From contig NZ_JAUYQD010000062.1 in the NCBI RefSeq assembly GCF_030697375.1, positions 1 to 64,000 on the forward strand: a stretch of DNA of 64,000 bases. Reading direction: 5' to 3'. Within the stretch, counting starts at the first letter, position 1, and each line of letters begins with the position of its first letter. Below, piece after piece: positions 17,979-24,784 of the stretch. A model generated the notes under the pieces. That model saw only the letters and a list, made by a program, of their open reading frames with translations, was not told where the DNA came from and did no database searches. Origin of the DNA: Rhodoferax sp. (GTDB lineage: Bacteria > Pseudomonadota > Gammaproteobacteria > Burkholderiales > Burkholderiaceae_C). Both the position numbers and the translations under genes were made by a program.

Positions 17979-19048
17979 GATTTGGCCCCTATCGCGTTGG
18001 CACGCAAGCGCCCCACAATGCCCGTGGGAAAGTAATACACCGACAGCACGAACAGCACGCCCAGCCAGAGCAGCCAGCGGTCGGGCGACAACAAGGCGGC
18101 CAGCCAGGGCAGCCCTGAGGCCGCCTCGCTGCCCAGCCGCAGCAGGTCTTGCAGATAACTTTGCGCCACCAGAAACACCGCCGCGCCGATGGCCGCACCG
18201 TACATCGTGCCCATGCCGCCAATCACCACGATCAGCAGCACGTCCATCATGATCTCGAAAGACAGCGAGGTGTCCGGCCCGTTGTAGCGCAGCCAAAGCG
18301 CCAGCATGGCCCCGGCCAGACAGGCGAACAGCGCCGACAAAATGCTGGAGGTGGTGCGGTACACCACCACGCGGTAACCAATGGCCTCGGCACGGAATTC
18401 GTTCTCGCGGATGGCCTGCAGCACCCGGCCAAACGGCGAGTTGACGATGCGCAGCAGGGCCAGCAGGAGCACCAGCGCCACCGCAAACAGCAGGTAGTAA
18501 CAGAGCAGGCGCCCGTCCAGCATCACGCCCAGAAACGGCTCTTCCCTGAACTCGAAGCTGGGCGAGAGGATCTCGGGCACCTTGAAGCTCAGGCCGTCTT
18601 CGCCACCGGTGATATCCGAGAGTTGGGACGCCAGCGTCAAAAAGGCCGAGGCCACGGCCAGCGTGATCATGGCGAAAAAGATGGCCCGCACCCGCAGCGA
18701 AAACAGCCCCACCAGCAGGGCCAGCACCAAGGACACGGCCAGGGAGGACAGCAATCCCACGGCCAAGGCCTCCCAGGTCGGCCCCAGGCGGTTGGTCGCC
18801 ACCGCAATGCCGTAGGCGCCGATACCAAAAAACATGGTGTGGGCAAAACTGACGATGCCGGTGTAGCCCAGCAGCAGATCGAAACTGGCCACCAGCACGA
18901 TGAACACCAGCACCTTGGCGGCCACATTGAGCGCCTTCACGCCCGGGAAGATGAACGGCGCACCGGCCAGCGCGATCAGCAGCAGCACCAGCAGGACCGC
19001 CAGCACGCGGCTGCGGGGGAAGTCGTTGGAGAGAAGTCGTTGCAACAT
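17975..19048 (-). CDS. livM: HAAT-family ABC transporter permease LivM
   Basis: The predicted protein has 357 residues and about ten membrane segments, with the family region LLGYTGIVSFAHTMFFGIGAYG and the ABC-interaction segment VLQAIRENEFRAEAIGYRV. The start at 19048 (MLQRLLSNDF) is preferred over 19078 because CGAGG lies seven bases upstream of it. LivM pairs with LivH to form the membrane channel of a LivFGHMK-type importer. It is coupled to the following hydrolase gene by an ATGA overlap and separated from livH by a 199-base gap that holds a large hairpin. Confidence 0.93.
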   Translation of the reverse strand: MLQRLLSNDFPRSRVLAVLLVLLLIALAGAPFIFPGVKALNVAAKVLVFIVLVASFDLLLGYTGIVSFAHTMFFGIGAYGIAVATNRLGPTWEALAVGLLSSLAVSLVLALLVGLFSLRVRAIFFAMITLAVASAFLTLASQLSDITGGEDGLSFKVPEILSPSFEFREEPFLGVMLDGRLLCYYLLFAVALVLLLALLRIVNSPFGRVLQAIRENEFRAEAIGYRVVVYRTTSSILSALFACLAGAMLALWLRYNGPDTSLSFEIMMDVLLIVVIGGMGTMYGAAIGAAVFLVAQSYLQDLLRLGSEAASGLPWLAALLSPDRWLLWLGVLFVLSVYYFPTGIVGRLRANAIGAKS

Positions 19049-19149
19049 ACAGAAACCTCGAATAAAGCGTGTCTTCAATCAAAAACACCGCAGAACCGGC
19101 TTGGCCGTGCTGCTGGTGTTGCCCCCTGCAAGGGGCTGAGGGCTGCGGC

Positions 19150-19175
19150 TCCGAGCCTGCCTGCGCAGGCTCGGA
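19150..19175. repeat. Perfect 11-base hairpin between livH and livM
   Basis: Arms TCCGAGCCTGC and GCAGGCTCGGA flank a 4-base CTGC loop. There is no T-run, so it is not a simple intrinsic terminator. It lies in the 199-base intra-operon gap and could stabilise upstream mRNA, block RNase, or be an interspersed palindromic element. The rest of this gap is GC-rich and holds no gene. Confidence 0.6.
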
Positions 19176-19247
19176 CAGGCCGAAGAGCCCCGCCTCTGGC
19201 GGCTGGCACCTGGAGCGGCCACATGCAATGGGCAAGCCGGGGGGTGT

Positions 19248-20231
19248 TCATCGATTGGCCACCGGGTAGACCCCTTGCGGACGCCACAGCAAAATCGCCA
19301 CCATCAATGCGATGTTGGAAAACAGCGCCACTTTGGGCAGCAGAAATCCGGTGTAGTTGGCCATCAGGCCCACCAGCAGCGCACCGATCAAGGCGCCCCC
19401 AGTGGAACCCAGGCCGCCGATGATGATCACGATAAAAATCAGCACATTGACCTGTGCCCCCATCTGCGGCGTCACGTTTTGCTGGTACAGGCCCCACATC
19501 ACGCCGCCCAGGCCGGCGAGCGCGCTGCCCACTACAAACACACCGACAAAGAGGCGCTTGATGCGGTAGCCCAGGGACTCGACCATCTCGCGGTCTTGCA
19601 CCCCGGCGCGGATCAGCAGGCCAATCTTGGTGCGGCTCAGGGTCCAGGCCAGCACCGCAAACACCAGCAGGCCCACGGCCACCGCCAGCAGGCGGTACTT
19701 TTCTATGGCGGCATCGCCCAGTAGCACCGCGCCCCGCAGGCCTTCGGGCAGGGGCAAGGCGATTTGCGCCGGGCCCCAGATCACCTTGATGAGTTCCTCG
19801 CCAATGATCATGCCGCCCATGGTGATGAGGATTTGCTTGAGGTGCTGGCCGTAGACCGGCCGCACGATGAAGCGCTCAAACGCCAGCCCCAGCGCGCCCG
19901 ATACGGCCATGGCCACCAGCATGGCCGGAAACACCGCCACCAGGTTGCGCCACAGGTCCTGCGAGCCGGTCCAGTCGCCCATCAGGCCCAGCACCGTGGT
20001 GGCGACAAAGGCACCCAGCGCAATGAAGACGCCGTGGCCGAAGTTCAGCACGTCCATCAGGCCAAACACCAAGGTCAGGCCCGAGGCGATGATGAAAACA
20101 ATCATGCCCATGGCCAGACCCGCCACCGTGAGCGTGAGCCAGGTGGACGGCGAACCGATGAAGGGCAAGACCAGCAGCGCCAGCGCGGGCACCAGCAGCA
20201 GCGGTTTCCAGTCGAAATCGAGCGCCTTCAT
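19248..20231 (-). CDS. livH: HAAT-family ABC transporter permease LivH
   Basis: This 327-residue membrane protein starts at 20231 with a strong GGGAGGAA ribosome-binding site; the longer open frame upstream is the shadow of livF. It has about eight membrane segments and family motifs such as FGLMDVLNFGHGVFIALGAFV and TKIGLLIRAGVQDREMVESLGY (EAA-like coupling loop). It forms the channel with LivM. The 91-base gap from livF contains one copy of the interspersed repeat. Confidence 0.94.
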   Translation of the reverse strand: MKALDFDWKPLLLVPALALLVLPFIGSPSTWLTLTVAGLAMGMIVFIIASGLTLVFGLMDVLNFGHGVFIALGAFVATTVLGLMGDWTGSQDLWRNLVAVFPAMLVAMAVSGALGLAFERFIVRPVYGQHLKQILITMGGMIIGEELIKVIWGPAQIALPLPEGLRGAVLLGDAAIEKYRLLAVAVGLLVFAVLAWTLSRTKIGLLIRAGVQDREMVESLGYRIKRLFVGVFVVGSALAGLGGVMWGLYQQNVTPQMGAQVNVLIFIVIIIGGLGSTGGALIGALLVGLMANYTGFLLPKVALFSNIALMVAILLWRPQGVYPVANR

Positions 20232-20253
20232 GACGGGTTCCTCCCTATTGCAG

Positions 20254-20310
20254 TTGCTACATTTTTCATAGCTGCTTGCGCATATAAATAAAGGGCTAGA
20301 GGCACTTTTG
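20254..20310 (+). repeat. Interspersed repeat copy (livF-livH gap)
   Basis: This is a copy of the repeat found several times in this window. It starts TTGCTAC, then TTTTTCATAGCTGCTTGCG, and ends in AAAGGGCTAGAGGC. The left half is an imperfect palindrome (GCTA...TAGC). It lies wholly between the livF stop and the livH ribosome-binding site and would be transcribed within the operon. Confidence 0.75.
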
Positions 20311-20322
20311 ACTCCCAATCGT

Positions 20323-21048
20323 TCATATGGCCAAGCCCAGCAGCGATTGCTGCAGTTGTTCGTCGTCCGCCAACGCCTGCATGGTGCCCGCGTGCACCAC
20401 CCGCCCGTTGTCCATGACCGCCACTTGGTCGCCCAGGCGTTTGGCGAAGTTGATGTTTTGCTCCACCAGCAAGATGGTGGTGCCAGTGGCCTTGAGCTGG
20501 GCAAAGGCGTCGATCATGTTGTTGATGATGGCCGGGGCCAGGCCCTTGCTGGGCTCGTCCACGATCAGCAATTCGCGTGGCTCCACAATGGCGCGCGCCA
20601 CCGCCAGCATCTGTTTTTGTCCGCCCGAGAGCTTGCCGGCGGGGTGGTTCCAGAACTTTTCGACCGCCGGAAACAGCGAAAAAATCCACTGCAAGCGGGC
20701 CTCATCCATCTGGCCGGCATGTTTGGCCTGGCGCGCCGCCAGCAGCATGTTTTCCTTGACGCTGAGGTCGGAAAAAATGCCCATGTTCTCCGGCACGTAG
20801 GCGATGTTCAGGCCGGCAATCTGCGGCGTGTGCATCTGCGTGATGTCCTGGCCCGCGAATGCCAGCCGCCCTTGCGATGCCTGCCACAGGCCCATGATGG
20901 TGCGCAAGGTGGTGGTCTTGCCGGCGCCATTGCGCCCCAGCAGCATGGTGAGTTGCCCCTTGGGCACCACCAGGTCCACCCCGTGCAGGATGTGGTAGGC
21001 GCCGATGTGGGTGTGCACCCCCGATAAAGTCAGAAGATTCGCGCTCAT
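20323..21048 (-). CDS. livF: HAAT-family ABC transporter ATPase LivF
   Basis: This 241-residue ATP-binding subunit has Walker A LGRNGAGKTTT, the signature LSGGQKQML, Walker B ELLIVDEPSKGLAP and H-loop LLVEQN. It pairs with LivG to power the importer. The ATG overlaps the end of livG by 4 bases. Length and motifs are typical. Confidence 0.95.
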   Translation of the reverse strand: MSANLLTLSGVHTHIGAYHILHGVDLVVPKGQLTMLLGRNGAGKTTTLRTIMGLWQASQGRLAFAGQDITQMHTPQIAGLNIAYVPENMGIFSDLSVKENMLLAARQAKHAGQMDEARLQWIFSLFPAVEKFWNHPAGKLSGGQKQMLAVARAIVEPRELLIVDEPSKGLAPAIINNMIDAFAQLKATGTTILLVEQNINFAKRLGDQVAVMDNGRVVHAGTMQALADDEQLQQSLLGLAI

Positions 21049-21845
21049 GGTGCCTTGCTCCTTCCACTGTCCGCTTGCGCCGAGGCGTCCTTGGGGTTCA
21101 CCCCAAGGTACGCCTCCTGCACCACGGGCGAGGCAATCACGGTGGCTGGCTCGCCATCGGCCACCAGCGTGCCGTTGTGCAGCACGATGATGCGGTCGGC
21201 CAGTTCGCGCACCACGTCCATCTTGTGCTCCACCAGCAGAATGGTTTTGGTCTTGTCGTTTTTCAGCGCGCGGATCAGGTTGAGAATGACCGGTGCTTCG
21301 TCGTGGCTCATGCCCGCCGTGGGCTCATCGAACATATAGACCAGCGGGTCCAGCGCCATCAGCAGCGCGACTTCGAGCTTGCGCTGGTCGCCATGCGGCA
21401 AGTTGGCCACCAGGGTGTGCTGTTGGTGGTTCATGGCCACCGCGTCCAGCACCTCTTCGGCGAGCTGGGTCAGGGCCTTGTGGTCGCTCCAGATGCTCCA
21501 CAGGTTCAGCCCCCGCAGATGCGCACCCGGGCGCGCCGCCTGCACCGCCAGCCGCACGTTTTCCAGCACCGACAGATTGGGAAACAGGTTGGTCAACTGA
21601 AACGCCCGCCCCAGCCCGGCCCGGGTACGGCTGGACGGGCTCTGGCCAGAGAGGCTGTTGCCATTGAGCCGCACTTCCCCCGCCGTGGCCTTGATCTGGC
21701 CCGAAATCAGGTTGAAAAACGTGGTCTTGCCCGCGCCATTGGGGCCGACGATGGCGGTCAAGGTGCCAGGTTTGAAGGTGCAACTGACCGCATTCACCGC
21801 CACGTGCCCGCCAAAGCGGACCGTCAAGTCTTGGGTAACTAACAA
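21045..21845 (-). CDS. livG: HAAT-family ABC transporter ATPase LivG
   Basis: This is a 266-residue ATP-binding subunit. Walker A is VGPNGAGKTTFFNLI and Walker B is DPLVYMFDEPTAGMSHDE, with H-loop LLVEHKMDV. The usual LSGG signature appears as LPHGDQRKLEVA, normal for LivG proteins. The reading frame begins with TTG at 21845 (minus strand TTG-TTA-GTT), with GGAGA about nine bases upstream; no better-placed ATG is visible, so a TTG start is likely. It follows the PHB depolymerase gene by 33 bases. Confidence 0.93.
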   Translation of the reverse strand: MLVTQDLTVRFGGHVAVNAVSCTFKPGTLTAIVGPNGAGKTTFFNLISGQIKATAGEVRLNGNSLSGQSPSSRTRAGLGRAFQLTNLFPNLSVLENVRLAVQAARPGAHLRGLNLWSIWSDHKALTQLAEEVLDAVAMNHQQHTLVANLPHGDQRKLEVALLMALDPLVYMFDEPTAGMSHDEAPVILNLIRALKNDKTKTILLVEHKMDVVRELADRIIVLHNGTLVADGEPATVIASPVVQEAYLGVNPKDASAQADSGRSKAP

Positions 21846-21878
21846 TCTTGTTTTCTCCGGTTCAGCCAGTGGGTGCGC

Positions 21879-23339
21879 TCAGGGACAGGTGCCAATCACG
21901 TAGTAGTTCGGCCCGGTCATCTTCAAAGTCGTGGTGACGAAGATGTTCCACCAGCCCATGTTCTGGTTGGAACCATTGGCGTAGGCCACACCGAAGATCG
22001 GGTACGCCCGCCCAGCCAAGGTGTGTGCATAGTTGCTGGCGGTGGTGCAACTTACAACAGGCGGTGGCGTGCCCGACGTTGTGCCACTGGCGGCCAGCGA
22101 GGTGGCACCCTCGGCGCCGTTGGCGTCGGCGGCTCTCACGGTCCAGTTGTAAGTAGTGGCAGACGCCAGGCCGGTATCGTTGAAGGCCATGGCCATCACG
22201 GGCAAGGCATTGGCTTTGTTGCTGTTGCGGTAAACGTTGTAGCTGGCGGCGCCCGAAACGGCGCTCCAGCCGATCATCATGGCATTGGCACTGGCGTTCG
22301 AGGTGGTGACATTGGCCGGCGCAGGCAAGGCGGCGGGCGGTGGCGTGACCGTGCCGCCGGAGGAAACCTGGTCCACCATGGCCTTGATGGCCGCCATTTG
22401 CGGGCCGGACTTCTGGGCGTAGTTGGCACTGTCATACCCCCACCAGTCCCAGCAACTGTTGGTGGCCTGCGTGCTGGTTTGCGGGTACAGCACCACCAGG
22501 TTGTTGGTATCAGCCCAGCGGTTGTAGCCGGTGTTGCGCACATATTGCTGCTGCACCAACGTGACGTTTTGCTGGCAGCCGTGCAGAACCACATGCAAAC
22601 GGCACTGCGCGCCAGAAGCACAGGCCTGGGGAATGTAGGCCCAGCCGGTGGGCGCCATGCCGTGGTTGGTGACAAACTGGCTTTGGTTGAATTCCACAAA
22701 ATTGCCGGCGGGCAGGCTGCCGCTGTTGCGCGCGTTCAATGGGCCATACAGGTGCGAAAGAATTGCGCCCGCAAGGTCGAAATTGCAGTCGTTGATGTAG
22801 GGCGAGCCTTTGACGGAACAGGCGCTGCCGTAGTCGTCGGTCACCATCGCGTGCTCTGCCGCAATGTCTTTCTTGTAGACCGTGTTGGCAGCAGGTACAA
22901 AGCTGCTGTAGTAGGTTTTCAACGCATCCATCACGCCGGGTTTGACCGTGCTGTCTACCGTGCCCGAGAAGAGGTAGACCTTGGAGTTTTGCAAATGGGC
23001 CACCGGGTCTATGGTGCCGGCGCTGGCCCAATTGTTGGTGGTGCTGACCAAGGTGCTGGTGGGAATGCCAGCCGGGCTGGCCATGCAGCGCCCGGTTGCG
23101 TTGGTGATGGACCCTTGCGCGCAGTAGAACGGTCCCCCGGCCACAATGCCCGCGCCCTTTTGGAACGTGGCGGAGTAGCCCACATGCAATTGCACCGCCA
23201 TGAATCCACCAGACGACAAACCGGACACCGAGGTCTGGCTGCTATCGATATGCAGCGGCGGCAGATTCACCGCAGCCAAGGCTCCGGCGCTGGCCAGCGC
23301 AGCCATGCTGGCGCTCAGACGAATGGAAAAACAAAGCAT
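21879..23339 (-). CDS. Extracellular poly(3-hydroxybutyrate) depolymerase, type 2 catalytic domain
   Basis: This 486-residue secreted enzyme has a signal peptide (about 1-23) and a catalytic domain (about 28-330) of the circularly permuted type 2 class. Nucleophile Ser42 is in GLSSG near the N-terminus, Asp129 is in SGTVDS, His163 is in AAEHAMVTDDYG, and the oxyanion motif VLHGCQQ comes last (about 251-257). A Pro-rich linker leads to a fibronectin type III domain (about 332-420) and a C-terminal region with ASNYAHTLAGRAYPIFGVAYANGS that probably binds polymer. It cleaves PHB outside the cell into oligomers and 3-hydroxybutyrate. The start at 23339 has AGGAGA upstream. Its place between livK and livG is unusual and suggests that the importer takes up its products. 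Confidence 0.92.
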   Translation of the reverse strand: MLCFSIRLSASMAALASAGALAAVNLPPLHIDSSQTSVSGLSSGGFMAVQLHVGYSATFQKGAGIVAGGPFYCAQGSITNATGRCMASPAGIPTSTLVSTTNNWASAGTIDPVAHLQNSKVYLFSGTVDSTVKPGVMDALKTYYSSFVPAANTVYKKDIAAEHAMVTDDYGSACSVKGSPYINDCNFDLAGAILSHLYGPLNARNSGSLPAGNFVEFNQSQFVTNHGMAPTGWAYIPQACASGAQCRLHVVLHGCQQNVTLVQQQYVRNTGYNRWADTNNLVVLYPQTSTQATNSCWDWWGYDSANYAQKSGPQMAAIKAMVDQVSSGGTVTPPPAALPAPANVTTSNASANAMMIGWSAVSGAASYNVYRNSNKANALPVMAMAFNDTGLASATTYNWTVRAADANGAEGATSLAASGTTSGTPPPVVSCTTASNYAHTLAGRAYPIFGVAYANGSNQNMGWWNIFVTTTLKMTGPNYYVIGTCP

Positions 23340-23365
23340 ACAAGCAGTCTCCTGGTTTTAGGGGC

Positions 23366-23396
23366 AAAAAAATCCCTGCCCCCGTGTTTGCGGGGG
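23366..23396 (-). terminator. Hairpin with T-run between livK and the depolymerase gene
   Basis: The minus strand reads CCCCCG-CAAACA-CGGGGG, then CAGGGA and seven T residues. The T-run is offset six bases from the stem, so it is probably a partial terminator. It would leave livK transcripts more abundant than the downstream genes, as is common for substrate-binding proteins. Confidence 0.6.
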
Positions 23397-23451
23397 AGTC
23401 AAGCGAGTTCAAAGAGTCGGGGCACTGCACCCCGCAAGACCTGTGCGCGGC

Positions 23452-24633
23452 TTAGCGCTTGTTGCGGACTGGAATCGTCATTTCCTCGGCCTTGATCTCA
23501 CGCACCAGCTCCGGCACACCCCAGGCAAAGGCCGGGTCCACCTTGATCTTGAAGTGGTACATGCTTTGCATGGCCTGGTGGTCTTCCTTGCGGAAAGTCA
23601 TCTTGCCCTTGGGGGTGTCAAAACTCATGCCTTCCATGGTCTTGATCAGGGTGTTGGCCGAGGCATCCCCCTTGCTGGCGTTCAGCGCCGCAACCACCGC
23701 CATCGCCGCCGAAAAGCCCCCGGCCGTGAAGAAGTCGGGCGGCGCCTTGAACTGGCTGTAGTGGCGCGAGACCATGGCCTCGTTCACCGCGTTCTTGGGC
23801 ATGCCAAAGTAGTAGTACGCCGCGCCCTCCATGCCGGGGAACTGCTTGTAGGCCACCATGGCGGGCAGGATGTTGCCACCCGTGGCGATCTCGATGCCGT
23901 AGCGCTTCAAATCCATGTCGGCGATCTTGAACGGGTTGCCGCCGGCCCAGATGATGAAGATGACTTTGCGGCCCGGCTGGTCCTTGAGCTTGTCGATCAG
24001 GCGCTGGGCACCGGCCGTGAAGTCGGTGGTGGCCGGGGGCAGAAACTCTTCATGCACCAGCTTGGCTTTTTTGATGGCTTCCTTGAAGGCCTTCACGCCG
24101 TCGCGGCCAAAGGCCGAGTCTTGCGCCAAGGTGGCAATCGTCACACCGGCCTTGTCCAGCGCCACGGCATTGGCAATGGCGTCTTGCGAGCTGTTGCGCC
24201 CGGTGCGGAAGATGTATTTATTCCACTTGTCACCGGTGATGGAGTCGGCCACGGCGGGCTCCACCAGCAAAATCTTCTTGTACTCCTCGGCCACGGGCAG
24301 CATGGCCAGCGCCACGGGCGAAGCCGTAGGGCCCACGGCAATATCCACCTTGTCGTCGCCGTAGGCGGCGGCCAGCAAGGACTTGCCCTGGTCCGGCTTG
24401 CCCTGGTCGTCTTTCTCAATCACCACCAGCTTTTTGCCAGCCACGGTCATGGTGCCGCCGGTGGCGTAGTCCAGGCCCATCATGAAACCGGTGGCGGTTT
24501 GTTTGCCGTAGGCCTCCAGCGGGCCGGTCTTGCTGTAGATGTGGGCGATTTTGATTTCTTTGGACTGGCTGAATGCCGGTGCGGCAAAAGCGGTGGCCAA
24601 GACTGCGAGCGTGATCAGATTGCGACGTTGCAT
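23452..24633 (-). CDS. livK: Periplasmic substrate-binding protein of the HAAT importer (LivK type)
   Basis: The 393-residue protein has a signal peptide (MQRRNLITLAVLATAFAAPAFSQ) and a type I periplasmic binding fold (KEIKIAHIYSKTGPLEAYGKQTATGFMMGLDYATGG; VGPTASPVALAMLPVAEEY). Binding proteins of this class carry amino acids, amides or small organic acids, and the ligand cannot be read from sequence. It is the first structural gene of the operon, with AAAGGAGAC upstream and a sigma-54 promoter 34 bases before the start. With the PHB depolymerase as the next gene, 3-hydroxybutyrate or its dimers are candidate ligands (inference). Confidence 0.93.
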   Translation of the reverse strand: MQRRNLITLAVLATAFAAPAFSQSKEIKIAHIYSKTGPLEAYGKQTATGFMMGLDYATGGTMTVAGKKLVVIEKDDQGKPDQGKSLLAAAYGDDKVDIAVGPTASPVALAMLPVAEEYKKILLVEPAVADSITGDKWNKYIFRTGRNSSQDAIANAVALDKAGVTIATLAQDSAFGRDGVKAFKEAIKKAKLVHEEFLPPATTDFTAGAQRLIDKLKDQPGRKVIFIIWAGGNPFKIADMDLKRYGIEIATGGNILPAMVAYKQFPGMEGAAYYYFGMPKNAVNEAMVSRHYSQFKAPPDFFTAGGFSAAMAVVAALNASKGDASANTLIKTMEGMSFDTPKGKMTFRKEDHQAMQSMYHFKIKVDPAFAWGVPELVREIKAEEMTIPVRNKR

Positions 24634-24666
24634 GGAAAAGTCTCCTTTTAGGGTGCAAGCCTTAAC

Positions 24667-24681
24667 GCAACCATCGTGCCA
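24667..24681 (-). promoter_or_regulatory. Sigma-54 (-24/-12) promoter of the livK-depolymerase operon
   Basis: The minus strand reads TGGCAC-GATGG-TTGC, an exact match to the sigma-54 consensus TGGCAC-N5-TTGC. It sits 34 bases upstream of the livK start, leaving room for transcription to start near 24655. The gene just upstream encodes a sigma-54 activator, and activator-like dyads lie 50-90 bases further upstream. Confidence 0.88.
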
Positions 24682-24732
24682 AAGCCATAGGCTTTGATTT
24701 CATTGGATATTTTTCAACACCCCAACAAAAAC

Positions 24733-24772
24733 GTCTAATATTCAGACAATAAATATGCCTGAATATCAGACA
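24733..24772. promoter_or_regulatory. Tandem upstream activator sites for the sigma-54 regulator
   Basis: Two similar dyads are present: GTCTAATATTCAGAC (24733-24747) and TGCCTGAATATCAGACA (24756-24772). The half-sites TTCAGACA and ATCAGACA are 24 bases apart. Relative to the sigma-54 promoter they lie at about -80 to -115, where enhancer-binding proteins act. The adjacent regulator, with its Fis-type helix-turn-helix, is the obvious candidate to bind them. Confidence 0.7.
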
Positions 24773-24784
24773 TATGTACAAATA

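Noticed and set aside
19130-19230. Assigning the livH-livM gap to the ATAGCTGCTTGCGC repeat family
   Set aside because: The CAAGGGGCTGAGGGC string only resembles the tail of the repeat. The ATAGC-TGCTTGCGC core is missing.
17979-19235. Open frame running upstream of the alpha/beta hydrolase as one 710-residue protein
   Set aside because: The first 420 residues are the out-of-frame shadow of livM (Arg/Ala/Gly-rich, no homology). The hydrolase begins at the ATGA overlap at 17978.
21873-23495. 540-residue plus-strand frame opposite the PHB depolymerase
   Set aside because: The minus-strand depolymerase has all catalytic motifs and a signal peptide. The plus frame is low-complexity Gly/Val/His/Arg sequence.
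24733-24772. Reading the two AT-rich dyads as a terminator of the activator gene
   Set aside because: The sites are AT-rich, lack a stable GC stem and T-run, and are better explained as enhancer sites given the sigma-54 promoter.
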